DNA of 64,000 nt from Coccinella septempunctata. Taxonomy: Eukaryota; Arthropoda; Insecta; Coleoptera; Coccinellidae. The position numbers and the translations under genes are program-made. The number at the start of each line of letters is the position of its first letter. Positions within the stretch are counted from its first letter, which is position 1. Of this stretch, positions 34,861 to 47,480 are shown one piece after another. The notes beneath the pieces are model-generated. The model saw only the letters and a program-made list of their open reading frames with translations. It did no database searches and was not told where the DNA came from. The stretch is taken from positions 42,930,270-42,994,269 of the forward strand of contig NC_058189.1 in the NCBI RefSeq assembly GCF_907165205.1, read 5' to 3'.

Positions 34861-36067
34861 ACTTTAGGTTTCACTGCTTTAACAGTCGATGATGAGTATA
34901 ACTACTCAAAACATTCTCCTGAAAATTGAATAGTATGTATCACGTACTTTCGAAGTTATGTCTTGTGAAAAATATGGACAAAATGAATAAAGCACTCTAT
35001 ATCTTATACAATAGGCATCCTAGACCTATCAAACACCCTATATATGGAGATTTCAAACTCAAACTGGCAACTGGTATCAGAAACGGCTATCTGAAGAGTG
35101 TTCAAGTACACGATTTCGTCTATTTCAGGACGTATGATATTGTATCTCCAGGTTGTTTGTTTAGCCCCTACAGGTATTTGGTTCTGTTAGTTCCTTAAGG
35201 ATAGATAAATATGACTTCCTTTTAACCCAAGAGTTTATACTGATTAAAAAATTATGAACATACGTTATTCTTTGGGGATATCCTAACTCGAACAGATTTC
35301 TGAATTCGCTCTCCTAATTTCCCTAAAACTCATTCTGCTATACGTTTCTGGGTAGGAACAAAAGGAATTCTACGTCCATATAGTAATTGGGAGTTTTCCA
35401 CTTACTTTCCCAACCACTTGGTCCCCTCTTGAATATCGACTATGCATATTTTCAAGAAATCGGTGAGCTTCGAGTGTGAATATAAGAGCGTGTAATATTG
35501 TCTACCAGAATAAGATTATACAGAAATGCCTGAGGAACATATCGAATAACCGACCCTAATGGAAGGAATCTATTCCATTGGGAAAACCCGAACGAATTTT
35601 CAGTCAGGCGTGTATCTTGCATTTAAATATATGAATGGAGAAAGTTTCTGAACAGAATGTACATACGCACCCTCCAACGCATATTGGTCTTCGGAGAGAG
35701 GAAGCTGAATTCATAGCTCACTTAACTATGCATTAAAATATCCCCACTCCCCGTTCAACAGATACTCGCCTAATAAAAGCCTCGGGCACTCCTTTTTCAC
35801 GTTTTCCAATCTGGAATATAGATTGATTTCACTTTCGAGTCTGACATTTTATGGGATTAGTACTGAATTGATTGGAAACAACACAAAATAAAAAATCATC
35901 ATAATCACATTACTTAAATGCAATCTTTTTGAAGCGCTTAATCGCAGTCCGTCTCAAATCGAATGCTCGTAAATCTAATTAATTTAGATTTTTATGTTTT
36001 TGAATTGTTGTGGTTAGTTCATACCATAAATTTGGGTAGTGGGTAGATTCGGAATAATATTGGTACA
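34861..36067. other. No gene seen
   Basis: AT-rich; one 90-codon ORF (34926-35198) has no recognisable domain and is probably chance or the tail of the RT relic. Confidence 0.4.
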
Positions 36068-37278
36068 TATACTTCATTCACTTTTATTTTAGCAGTCGGT
36101 TGGCCATGGAAATTTGACACATTTCACTCTGTATAGTACAAAAATGTGGGGTTATGAAGCTTGTCAAAACATTTTTGGGTTTTAAATCAACGCTATGTTG
36201 CCCGTTCTACGTAAAAGTTTCGGTTATTACGTATTTTATTACAATGTCGAATCTCTTCGGAAAATATGTGACGAACATAATTGAAGTTTATACAAACTGA
36301 TTGAAGTCATACCAAATCCAGTTATTTGCATGGAAAATACAAGATATCAGTATAATATCATAATATGCACTAGCTTGAGGAGAGTTAATGTTCGTTATCT
36401 TCTTTGGCTTACATCATTTGTAGATTTCAAAAATATTAACTCGAAGATGAAATGCATATGATGCAGTGGTTGGGAATGGGTATCTCCCGAAAGAATTAAC
36501 AGATAATTACAAGAATGTTAAATTCTTCAACAAAAATCATCTTGCATCAATATAAGTAAAAGGAATTGAAGGAAGTTTCAAGTTGAGATGAACTTCACCT
36601 TTGAACAAAAATTTCACATGGATAAACAAGTAACAGGGCATTTTGCGCGTATTTGTGGCTATTCATCTTAATACATTGATGTAATAATAATAATTATAGG
36701 TATTTATTAGTACCTTTAGACATTTACATTGTATCGGACAAGTTAAATGAAAAATAGAAAAATCCATTTTAGGGAACTTATTCTCCGATGACATTTATCG
36801 AAAATCCTGAAGTAAACTTTTCGCATTAATTCACTCAAACATAAAATTCTCAAATGCCACCACTTTTTTGGGACTCCCAATAGAATTAAATTCTTTGTCA
36901 TCCTCTTCATTCACAATCTTCCTGATTTTGGAAATATCCAGCTGAAATATATGTCGTTTGGATTCAGATGAAACATTATATAAATTCTTTTACATTGAAT
37001 ATGTTCGCTACCGTCTGACGTATTGTGGATTTTAGAATATCAGGGTATAACTATTTGAATGAGCGGACCTGAATTCTGAATAGCACTTCCTGAAACCCTG
37101 TCTCTTTTTTCAATCACTTTCGGCATTTTCGTAATAAAAATTGATATTAGTTGTGGCAACGGCGTTATGACATTAACGACATTTCATGAGTGCCAACCTA
37201 ACTTCGTTCTAGTTACAAAAACTTGAGAAAATTATTTCATGGCCAACCGACTGCTAAAATAAATTTGAATGAAGTATA
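36068..37278. mobile_element. 1.2 kb element with about 45-bp terminal inverted repeats
   Basis: Left TATACTTCATTCACTTTTAT...AGCAGTCGGTTGGCCATG is mirrored at the right by CATGGCCAACCGACTGCT...TTTGAATGAAGTATA with a few mismatches. No transposase or domain is visible inside. Likely a non-autonomous DNA transposon; superfamily unknown. Confidence 0.7.
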
Positions 37279-37993
37279 CCTGGATTATTTTCGACCTCAA
37301 TTTATCGAGATTGGAAGCTTTGTCAAGTTCATGTTGATAAATGAAAATTTTTAGATAACTAAAAACAAAAATCTCCGGTAGATTAATTTGGTCATCGGGC
37401 TCCCACTTGTTCATGCCATTTGTAGAGGTGTGCTGGAGATTATACGCTGAAGGAAAGACATCATCTGAAAAATTATTCAAGTAAAATTTCTAGTGCAAAG
37501 AAGTTCCTGCAATTGTTGTGGTACAATGGTTGTTGTGCTGCTCTCCTCCGGATATAATCCAAGAACGGCAATTAATAGGTATATTTAGGAGCTGAGTTCT
37601 AAACATGAGAACAGAATTCATAAAACTGCATTCGTATTGAATTCGCGGCACAGAAGCTAATCAAATGGCTCTTTACTATTCGTATGAAATTAACGAGTCT
37701 AGCACGCATTTCGAAGTCGTCGAAATTTCTTGCGAGCTTCAATCTATCATTTCAGCGAGGAATTTCGTGCCCGCTATAGCTCATACGTAATGATTAGGTA
37801 TGTTTTGATCAGTTACCAACAGGTTCAACTCGCATTCGTATTTTGCCCGAAATTTATTTCGAATTCTATGTGAATTACGTGTCAACTTTCCTGCCGAAAT
37901 ACACTTCTGCTCGCGAATTGGTTACGAATGCGGCTTCTGTCCTAGTCTTATCTGGCCCTAGAAGGATCTGATTTGGCATTGAGTATAGATATA
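37279..37993. other. No gene seen
   Basis: AT-rich DNA between two DNA transposons; nothing recognised. Confidence 0.4.
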
Positions 37994-39527
37994 CACTGCG
38001 CAAAAAAATTAACGGACATTATGGAAATCTCAAATTTATTCTACAACTGAAGGTGTTCTCAATGATAATTATTTTTATCAAAATTATGCATGCATATATT
38101 ATCCACTTTCAACGGTTTTCTTCAATACAGATGTTTTTTCCCAGCAGGAATAAAAAAAGATGATATTATCAGATTTTGAATGTATTGACTCCATTCTAAA
38201 ATCAGTTGTTCTCGATCAATTCTAGTGATCAATAGTTTTTCTTTCGTTTGATTTTCTACACTCGATCGCTATGCAACGCGAAACACGCAATTTGACCCAA
38301 GAGGAATGTGCCCAAGCGGTAGTTTTACGAGAAGAAGGGTGGACATACACAAGAATTGCAGAAAGGTTTGGAGTTTCCCATACAAGTGTGTCCAGTGTCC
38401 AGAATGTTGCAGCGATTCAGGGAGACAGGTATGAATGTCCGAAGACCAGGACAGGGTAGACCACGGGTAACAACTGCCATTCAAGAACGTTACTTGAGAG
38501 TTTCTGCGTTGAGACAACGGTTTACAACCGCTCGCCTCCTTCAAATTCAGCTTGAGCAAACTCATGAGGTGCAAATTAGCACTCAGACAATAAGAAAGCC
38601 TCAGAGAATATGATTTAATGCCTCGTGTCGCGGCAAGAGGCCCAGCTCTTACCCCAGCCCATCGAAGGGCGCGTTTGGATTTTGCGAGAGAGCATATCCA
38701 TTGGGAAGAGGCCGATTGGGAAAGAGTTCTCTTCACAGATGAGTCTAGATTCTGCCTCTACCATTGATCGACGTTCCCTTGTATACAGACGACCACATGA
38801 AAGATATGCTCAGTGCAGTTTCCTGAATACTACTGGTTTCGGGGGAGGATCGATTATGGTATGGGGTGGAATATCTTTGACTGCTCGCACTGACCTAGTG
38901 GTCGTTGATAATGGAGCTATGAATGCTGATAATTATATAAGGATCATTCTTGAAGAGCATGTAGTGCCATTTGCCCCATACATTGGTGAAAATTTCATTT
39001 TTATGGACGATAAAGCCAGACCCCATCGTGCGCCCATCGTTCAGGAGTACCTTGAAGAGGTTGAAGTCTCTCGAATGGAATGGCCAGCAAGAAGTCCAGA
39101 TCTCAATCCGATTGAGCAGGTTTGGGACAACCTCAATAGAAGGCTGAGAAGTTCAGAAAATCATCCGGCTACTCTTAATGACTTAGGAATCCAACTCGGA
39201 GAAATCTGGGAAGGATTAGATCAGAACATTTTAAGATCACTCATTTTGAGTATGAACCGTCGTTGCCGAGCTGTAATTAACGCAAGGGGTGGAAATACCA
39301 AGTATTAAATCACTTATCAGCATTTCAGTATTTTGAAAATTGTTCATTTCTCTTCTTTCACATAAGATTCGGTGAAATCCTGAATTTTTCTTCCATTTAA
39401 TGTGTCTTGTTTCGTTCAAAACCTTCCCGAGAGAACATAAAAATAAGTTATATTATAAATTCAATGTAGAGTTAACTTTCATTAAAATTGAGATTTTCAG
39501 AATGTGGGTTAATTTTTTTGCGCAGTG
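37994..39527 (+). mobile_element. Tc1-like transposon, complete ends, TA target duplication
   Basis: Ends CACTGCGCAAAAAAATTAAC and GTTAATTTTTTTGCGCAGTG are perfect inverted repeats flanked by TA on both sides. 1534 bp, a normal Tc1 size, with one transposase gene. Confidence 0.92.
38271..39308 (+). pseudogene. Tc1-type DD34E transposase with three frameshifts
   Basis: Starts ATGCAACGCGAAACACGC. N-terminal paired-type helix-turn-helix (EECAQAVVLREEGWTYTRIA, RFGVSHTSVSS), then a frame change near 38395 into RMLQRFRETG and GRPRVTTAIQERYLR; a second change near 38600 into REYDLMPRVAARGPALTPAH and LFTDESRFCLY (first catalytic Asp); and a third near 38765 into NTTGFGGGSIMVWGG, IFMDDKARPHRAP (second Asp) and DLNPIEQVWDNL (Glu). 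Counting from the second Asp to the Glu gives exactly 34 intervening residues, the DD34E signature. The C-terminus RRCRAVINARGGNTKY precedes the TAA. All catalytic residues survive, but frameshifts inactivate the copy. Confidence 0.9.
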
Positions 39528-39573
39528 TATAATCAATTGATTTGGCTAGACATATCTCCTCACTTCGAATATA

Positions 39574-40274
39574 CAGGGTGAGTCTTTGAATCATACAAAT
39601 ATTTTAACAGTAGATTCTTGAGGTCAAAAAGAAACACTTTTTTCCTATACCATATTTTCTGATTCGGCACTGACAAAAAGATATAGCCATTTTAAGTTTT
39701 CATAATGAGCTGTGCCACCTCTCCTGCATGGAAAAAAAAAATTACGATTAATATAACTAACTAAATCTGTAAGACTACACATTTGTGGATCTTTAAAAGA
39801 GAGTTGCATTCGGTCAAAGTACCCAATTTTTCGAAATTCATAGGTATTTTTTATTTTTGAACATCAAATTACTGGAAAACGCCGAATTTGACGAGAAAAT
39901 ATGAAGAATACTTTTATTTTACGAAACGTTCAAATATTCATTAGATATAGCCTCCAACGTAGTTCAAGAGTTACGTTCTTTGGAATTTTGATATTTTTAT
40001 GGTACGTAATGGTCTTGATGAGAAAACTGAAATACGTGGGTGATATCTTGTGTTCGGAAAAGATTGATCAAATTAATGAAAAACTATATTCCGAAATTCA
40101 TCTTATTCAATGAAACCGTTTATGAGATAGTGAAAAATAACATATTTTATGATTTTGCAACAGCCTGTATTTTTCAAACAGAGCCGATTCGGTAAAATGT
40201 CAAAGGAAAAAGCGATTCTTTCGACCTCAAGAATCTATTGTTGAAATAATTGTAGGAGTCAAACACTCCCTCTG
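39574..40274. mobile_element. 0.7 kb MITE, CAGGGTGAGTCTTTGA family
   Basis: Left TA-CAGGGTGAGTCTTTGAATC...AGATTCTTGAGGTCAAAAAG is mirrored by TTCGACCTCAAGAATCTA...GTCAAACACTCCCTCTG-TA. A second copy in opposite orientation is at 62467-63904 and a fragment at 28575-28661. No coding content. Confidence 0.85.
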
Positions 40275-41885
40275 TATATCTAAGATTATTATTTGCAGTG
40301 GAGAAGATCGCTGAAGCTTGAAACTTGTTGTGTTGATCGTCGAAGCATTCAAATCAGATTTTTTTAGAGCCATACGTTTATCTTCATTAAATCTTCGTTT
40401 GAGGAATCGATTTGCTGGCATCTATATCGTGTGATTTGACAGTGCTCACTAGGAAATGAAAATACCAGAACTTATGTATTTCGAAGCTCCTTTCAGTTTT
40501 TGAGTAAATCGGAAAGAATAACCGTACGAAAATGTGATTCTTTTCAATTGAAAACCTGAAGTTCCGTTAATAGCATATAATTCGAAGTGATAATTGATTC
40601 ACTGCAATAAGTACCTACTTTGCTTGAAATTGATCCCGTTATTTATTTCTTTCCTAATTTGATCAAGAAAGTTTTCACTATCGAGAAGGGCTGTGAAGCA
40701 CCCTGAAGCAAATGTCGACAATTTCAACATCATATAGGTACCATCATTTACTGTACAGAGTGGGCAAAATTGGTGATACCTGAACTACAACTTTTTAACC
40801 CAACGAGATAGAGAAAAATGAATGTACCATTCATGTTGTGTTTTTTCTAGACCCTAATAATGCCATCAACTACATTTCTCTATCTTCTTAAAAGAGGATT
40901 AAAAATAACCATAATCTTTATCGTAGAGTGCATAAACGTTTTTGAAAATTTTTCAATTGAATTTATATGCATATGGCGCCATCTTATGTGGTTCTATTCT
41001 ACTAGTATAAAAATGAATTATCCAAACATAGTATAGCTGCCAAAATTGTATAAATATAACCCTTTGGCCTTGTATTTTGTTTCCGCTGTATTTATTAACA
41101 ATGAATTACTTTTGGTCTGAAATATTTTGAATCATCCTCGGGAAGAAATCTGTTGGACATTGAAACACTACCGACAATGACTGATAGATGGCGCGAATAA
41201 CAAAAAACTGATACGGCGAGTGGGGTGGAGAAGAAAAGGACCGTTGCGCGTTGTTTGGAATATTACTATGATAGGATAAAACATACATCCCGTATGTATT
41301 TTTGCGTTATCGGTAATAAGTATCTGATTGAACAGGACATTACCTAACTAACGAATGAACTACTTGGCAATGTTGCAGCTCTTACCAACACCCAACACAT
41401 TTTTATCGTACGATGAAGTGAGCACATTTAGGTTTCTCAGGATGAACTGGCATCGAATGTCACTCTATATCGAAAAATCTTTTTTTTTGTGCTAATATTC
41501 GTATTTGAACAATTTCGAAATAGTTTTCAGACTGCAGACTGCCATAGGAATATTTATTGAGTTTTTTCATGATTTCTGATCGATTGTCATTTTTTCGTTC
41601 ACCGGGTATTATTTTTCTTCTTGGTTAATGTATAGTAAAGATATCTCAGTGAGGATCGCGTACAAAAAATCTCTATAATCATCGAAAAAATGAATTCGTT
41701 CCGAATAATTCTCCAAACAATATTTTTCTCAAGATTGAGTGAGGTTCGAGGACAGTTTATCATGAAAACTCAAACTTGCTTACTTTATTGTAGCATAAAA
41801 CAGTCTCCATAAGTGCTTATTCGATTTGTTATTTTATGTTCAATCATATAATTCTTGCCAGGTAACTAATAATTAGACATGGGTT
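40275..41885. other. No gene seen
   Basis: AT-rich; no exon-like or TE-domain ORFs found. A CAGAGTGGGCAAAATTGG motif near 40757 resembles a MITE end but has no partner I can find. Confidence 0.4.
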
Positions 41886-42135
41886 CATAGGCGGAAATGA
41901 ACATTTTTTGTGGGGGGGCACCCCTTAGGAAGGTCTGAGGTAATCGCACCCGAGGCAAAGATGTTGGGTGGAAAAGAAGTCCGAAAATTCTAGAAATGGC
42001 TAAAAACAACGAAAAAGCTTCAGAATTGCTGTTTTTCACAGCTGTTTTCTAATTTCTCTTGTTTTCTGGGGGGGGGCACCGTGGACATCAGGGGGGGGCA
42101 CGGCCCCCCCTGGACCCCCCCTATTTCCGCCTATG
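41886..42135. mobile_element. hAT-like MITE, 250 bp, 8-bp target duplication
   Basis: Ends CATAGGCGGAAAT and ATTTCCGCCTATG are 13-bp perfect inverted repeats. CATGGGTT occurs directly outside both ends (41878-41885 and 42136-42143). The interior has G-runs near the left end and G/C-runs near the right. The 8-bp duplication indicates hAT-type mobilisation. Confidence 0.88.
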
Positions 42136-42219
42136 CATGGGTTATTTGTTTTAGGTTTTTGCGAAAAAATATAGTTTTCTGAGTTCGGACCTTGTGAATC
42201 TAACATTGATACGTATGGC

Positions 42220-42980
42220 GTTAATTCTAGTCCGGGAGGCAGGGGCTTTTTTTCAAGGAATTTCATCCCGGCTGAATTTAATACTATATGTTGTAGTCAC
42301 ATTGCAAATGACGAAACTGACCGTCAGCTGGTCAAGTTGCGGTGGGTGCACGCGTGGGAGGCGGCGGAACTTGGGAAAAAATACAAAATTTGAAGTGATT
42401 TTATCCCAGCTGAAATTTTTTATATGTAATATTGATGTTAATTAGAAACATAATAGTGAAGTCAGCCGATCGGCGGATGGTGGAAAATACGTCAGTCGAG
42501 CGCGTGAACATGGGAAAAAAATTTGAAAATCAAGTGATTTCATCCCGAATGAAAACACCTCCATATGATTTCCTACATATATGGAAATATAAAAATGACC
42601 GTCAGCTGCGTGTCTAGCGGGGGAAAGACAGTCAGTCGGATCATTGAAAATTCCGCGCGCCGTACAAATGCATGAGCGCGCTCATACATTTTTGCTCTGA
42701 CTGACGGTCTTTCCCCCGCTAGATACGCAGCTGACGGTCATTTTTATATTTCCATATATGTAGGAAATCATATGGAGGTGTTTTCATTCGGGATGAAATC
42801 ACTTGATTTTCAAATTTTTTTCCCAAGTTCACGCGTTCGACTGACGTATTTTCCACCATCCGCCGATCGGCTGACTTCACTATTATGTTTCTGATTAACA
42901 TCAATATTACATATAGAAAATTTCAGCCCTGATAAAATCACTTGAAATTTTGCATTTTTTCCCAAGTTCCGCCGCCTGTA
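42220..42980. repeat. Large palindrome built of about 138-bp units
   Basis: Arms 42359-42633 and 42702-42977 are reverse complements at roughly 95% or better, with a loop that itself contains ATGAGCGCGCTCAT (42672-42685). Within the left arm a unit containing GGGAAAAAA...AAGTGATTT.ATCCC..CTGAAA recurs about every 138 bp (near 42265, 42402 and 42541), the outermost unit being diverged and outside the palindrome. The two arms encode near-identical mirror-image short ORFs, which are a consequence of symmetry and not genes. Confidence 0.9.
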
Positions 42981-42984
42981 GCGT

Positions 42985-43235
42985 ATGGGAAAGTCAGCAG
43001 ATGAGATTTGTAGGCTCTTTGGATCGGAAGCAGAAACAGCTGAACACATGGTAGGCAAGTCAGAGCAGGCGGACCTAAGAATCACTCATATGGGGAAACC
43101 GATCCTGGATACTCACGAGGTAACGGCTAAGGCTAAGGCCCCTAAGGATGTTGTCGGTATTATTCACATTATTGAGAACAAAAGATCTACATGGTCGCAG
43201 TTCCCGAAAGGCTAATCGATCCACCGACCGGTTCA
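42985..43235 (+). pseudogene. Non-LTR retrotransposon C-terminal fragment
   Basis: A 76-codon ORF (to 43215) reading SADEICRLFGSEAETAEHMV then LRITHMGKPILDTHEV and APKDVVGIIHII. The C-x-x-(C/F)..E.AEH pattern is the zinc-binding tail that follows RNase H in R1/I-group retrotransposons. The short 3' sequence runs into an AAT repeat (43236-43254), probably its original tail. Everything upstream is missing. Confidence 0.6.
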
Positions 43236-43254
43236 AATAATAATAATAATAATA
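43236..43254. repeat. TAA/AAT microsatellite at Dong copy 2 junction
   Basis: Six AAT units between the upstream RT fragment and the 5' end of Dong copy 2. Confidence 0.8.
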
Positions 43255-46200
43255 GCGGGCTCCTGCTGCAAAAGAAGCTACAGCTCCAAAGCAACAACAG
43301 AGTCCAATTCAATTGCCGACTCGAACCGCTGAAGGTGCTGCGCAGGATATTCAGCCAGTGCTCACCCAAGCGGGGTTAGTTAGAAAGCGCATGAAGTGGA
43401 CAACGTCCATGAATGAAAATATTGTGCGCATATATAACTCCATCACGGGACTAGGGCAGAACACGAACAACTATAGGAAAAGGCTCCATGAGGAATTCTG
43501 CAACGCCTACCCAAATCTCAATGTCACTGAACAACGGGTGGCAGACCAGTACCGCGTAATTCTGAGAAATGAACTAATACCAATGGCCAGAATCGACGCA
43601 ATTAAACAAGAACTTCAGCGTCCGCCAGTAACAGAGAGCGACACCAACACCTCTGATGAAATTCACATGCCTGGACAACAACAGCCAGAAGAAATTGACG
43701 CTGAAAGTCCATCTTGCAACCCAAGTGAGGCAGAACACCAGGACGATAGGGAAGAGCTCCACCGACAAGTTGAATCTGAGATGAGGAGATACTTTGCCGA
43801 ACTGGAAGGGACAGATCCTCTTCATCGAATAGCACCTCCCCGACTCAATACATCCAAGAACCTGTCACTCATAATCGACATCTTGAATAAGGACGTTTTA
43901 CCTGAGTACCTACAGAATGGAAGTTCATTGGAATATCTTCATGTAGTTTTTTACTGTGCAGCGCTAACGACGGCTAAAACCATAGGGGCAAAAATTCGCC
44001 GAACGAACAACGATGGTCCAAAATTACACGCGCCACCATGGCAGAAACGTCTTCAACACAAAACATAGAGACTAAGAAGAGACATTGGACGACTGACGGA
44101 GTACTTGAACGGGAATCGCGGAAGGAAGGTTGTGAAAGCTGCCAAAGAAATCATGGATGGAAACAGAACACACACAGAACGAGAGACGGAGAATGCTACA
44201 GCTCACCACTGCCTCGACACTCTGAAGCAAAAGCTAAGTCTGTATGCAGAACGCCTGAGAAGATATAAAAGCAATTACAGCCGTAAAAGAGACAATAATT
44301 CATTCGAAAAGTCGGAAGAAACTTTCTACCGGTCACTCACATCGTCTGATGGAGAAAATGGAAAGTTATCACCAAAGGAAGCCATTGAACAATTCTGGAC
44401 CGAACAATTATCAACGAAACCTCAGTTCAATGGAGATACCGGATGGATTGAAGATGAAAAGTCTGAAGCTATAAAATATGAGCCGATGCAACATCGGCAA
44501 TTGAAGAAGTAAAATCAGCTATCAGAGGACAACACAGCTGGAAAACACCTGGGCCTGATGGATTACAGAACTTCTGGATCAAGAAACTTTGGATCATGCA
44601 TGACAAATTGACCTCCGCAATAAATGATGTCATTGAAAATCCTGAAAGTATGCCAATATTCCTTACACATGGCACAACGTACCTGTTACCTAAAGACCAA
44701 AGGAATACAGAAGACCCATCCAAATACCGACCAATCACATGTCTTCCAACGATGTACAAATTAATCACATCGTGCATTTCAAATCGAATTCACAACCATT
44801 GCGAAAGGAATAACATCATCGCCATGCAACAGAAAGGATGCACCAAAGAGAGCCGAGGGTGCAAAGAACAGCTAATAATTGATTCAGTTATCTGCAATCA
44901 AGCGTTCTCCAAGCGAAGGAATCTTTACGCTGCGTACATAGACTACAAGAAAGCATTCGATTCCATACCTCACGAATGGCTCTTGACTATCTTGAACATT
45001 TACAAGGTGGATCCTAATATTGTTAAGTTCCTGAAAAACGCCATGTCAACCTGGCGTACTAGTCTTCAAATGAAAGCAGCAGATGGCTCCATCACAACAG
45101 GACCTATTCCAATAAGACGCAGAATTTTCCAAGGAGATTCGCTGAGCCCTCTGTGCTTCTGCATGGCCCTGAATCCCTTGTCTCATAGATTGAATTCTAC
45201 GGACTACGGATTTGCCATCAAAAGCGGCAGTAGAACTATGATGAAACTGTATCATCTCCTTTACATGGACGATTTGAAACTCTTCGCATATACCAAGAGG
45301 CAAATGCAACTGATGCTGAAAATGGTGGAAGGATTCTCGGAAGACATCAAAATGAAGTTTGGACTAGAAAAATGTCGACTGCTGAACATAACGAGAGGGA
45401 AAATAGAAGATGGTAGGTTCAAACTCAAGGAAGGTGCAGAAATTGAAGCATTAAAGGAAGGAGACACATACAAGTATCTGGGCATAAAACAGGCAAGAAA
45501 AATCAATCAGAGCCAGATGAAGAAAGAACTAACGGAGGAGTTCACCCGAAGATTGAGAAGGATAATGAGAACTGGCCTTAACAGCAAGAATCTGATAAAA
45601 GCTATCAGTACCTATGCTTGCTCGGCGCTGAGCTACTCATTCGGTATCATCTCTTGGACCACCACCGGTTTAGCAGCCTTACAGAGAAAAATAAGGACGA
45701 TGCTGACTAAACACAATAAACATCACCCCAAAAGCTCAATAGAACGGACCGAGCTGCCACGACATCTTGGGGGTAGAGGAATTGTTGATTTGTCCAACCG
45801 TATGACCCAGAAAATTGAAGGACTTCGGAAATATTTTCTGAGCAAGGCTACTTCATCAGAACTCCATCAAGTAGTTTGTGTTGCTGATACTTCTACACCG
45901 TCGAACACTCTGCAGAAAGTAAAATGCAGAAACTGATTGGCAAACCTTTGCATGGGAGGCACCAGAACGAGGTCAACCATGATTACGTCGACATATCTGC
46001 GTCGAACTACTAGTTGACTTCCGGAAGGTTGTTTCCTGAGACAGAGGGCTTCATGCTCGCCATCCAGGATCAGGTGATTCCAACAAGGAACTACATGAAA
46101 TATATCGCCAAGGATGCCTCAGTGGCGGATGATAGCTGTCGTTATGGCTGTGCGACACATGAAACTATCCAACACATCACCGGGGGATGTCAGAAGTTCG

Positions 46201-46832
46201 CGGGCACGGAGTACAAAAATAGACATGATGCCGTTGCCAAGATTCTTCATCAAGAATTGGCACTGAAACACCAACTTCTGAGTTCGAAAAAGGTTCCTTA
46301 TTACGATTACCATCCGGATGCTGTGCTGGAAAACGAACATCACAAGATATACTGGGATCGCACGGTTCTCACAGACCGGAAAATAACCCACAATAGACCA
46401 GACCTCATATTGCTCAATAAGGATGAGGACAGAGCACTATTCATCGATGTGGCGATTCCAAATAATAACAATCTTCTAGATAGGCACACTGAACAAATTT
46501 CAAAGTACAGAGATCTCGAGAACTTGAGGAAACTTCGGCTGGACGAAAATATCTATAGAGTCATGCAGAAGGCGGTACTGCTGGGAACGGCGAGAACTGT
46601 ACGCAAGTACATGGGAAATTCCAGAGGAACACCGTCTGCCCCGACAGGAAGTGCGGGTGGAGCAGGAATCCAACCTACAGCAGGGAGCCGAGGAGCGACC
46701 CGACCACCACCACGAGCCCGAAAACCTGGAAAGGGCTCCATCAGAGCTTAATCCTTTTGATATCTGAGATATCTGGGATAAGTGAATTTTCCTCTGGAGA
46801 GGAGTATGAAAGCCGCAAGGCTAAAGTCATAC
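43255..46832 (+). mobile_element. R4/Dong-type non-LTR retrotransposon copy 2
   Basis: Begins GCGGGCTCCTGCTGC right after a TAA tract, equivalent to position 18836 of copy 1, so it is 5' truncated. It ends with the same 3' UTR as copy 1 (GGGATAAGTGAATTTTCC...GCTAAAGTCATACC). It encodes N-terminal block, RT, zinc knuckle and restriction-like endonuclease. Where they overlap, the two copies are nearly identical, pointing to recent activity of the family. Confidence 0.88.
43313..46751 (+). pseudogene. Dong polyprotein: RT plus restriction-like endonuclease, several lesions
   Basis: N-terminal block RKRMKWTTSMNENIVRIYNS, then a TAG at 44066-44068, in register to 44512; a frameshift near 44480 leads to EVKSAIRGQHSWKTPGPDGL and the RT: YRPITCLPTMYKLITSCISN, AAYIDYKKAFDSIPHEWLL, FQGDSLSPLCFCMALNPLS, LLYMDDLKLFAYTK (catalytic YMDD intact), KYLGIKQARK. 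A second frameshift near 45920 and a TAG near 46011 precede the C-terminus: CRYGCATHETIQHITGGC (zinc knuckle), then RPDLILLNKDEDRALFIDVA, the PD-(D/E)XK nuclease of R2/R4-group elements. The single-ORF layout with a C-terminal nuclease and no apurinic-type endonuclease identifies the R4/Dong group. Inactive because of four lesions. Confidence 0.88.
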
Positions 46833-47480
46833 CATACCCATTGTTAGAGCTGGTATCATTGGTGCCTGTCTGTATCTGATATGATAGTTTCATCGTTTAC
46901 GACGTTTACATGCACTTTGCATTTGCAAATAATAAGTTTCGAAAGTCAAAGAATTTATGGATACCCTGATAGTTGTAGGCAATGAATAAAATTACTTAAT
47001 TATCATATTTATTCATACTTTATTCATGACTAATACAAATTCATATTTTAATGATGATGTACGGAAAGTATTTATTTCAATATAATATTCCAGTGTGAAT
47101 TCATCTAACATTATTTATAGCAAGTAACTTGCTTCCCTGATGTCTATTGTTGATAATGCTTATAAAATTTGAAGTACGGAAACTATCAAAATAGAAATTG
47201 ATCCTTAGTTATCGTGAAGAGCATCGAATTCTAATATATAGCAAGCTGTTAAAATGTTTGGTGTTAGTTGAAAACTTTTATATTATAAAATAAAAAATAA
47301 ATTATATTCTATAACTATGAAACATATACAAGATATTTCGTTAATACAATTTTGCGAATCATAAAAACTTAATCTAATACAAAATTAGACTTAGAAACTT
47401 AGAATAAAAATGGTAATTAATCTGGCACATACAAAAATTTTTGACTTAAAACAGCCAAGTAGTTATAATTTTATTTTTGA
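46833..47480. other. 3' flank of the RhoGEF gene (probable 3' UTR, minus strand)
   Basis: AT-rich. On the minus strand several AATAAA signals follow the stop codon (for example near 47471, 47059 and 47010). Which one is used cannot be told. No ORF. Confidence 0.4.

Noticed and set aside
34926..35198. 90-codon ORF after the RT relic
   Set aside because: No recognisable motif; could be a diverged LINE tail, but not supportable.
42432..42904. Two near-identical small ORFs on opposite strands (42432-42617 and 42719-42904)
   Set aside because: They are mirror images created by the palindrome. No start context, domain or codon signal supports a gene.
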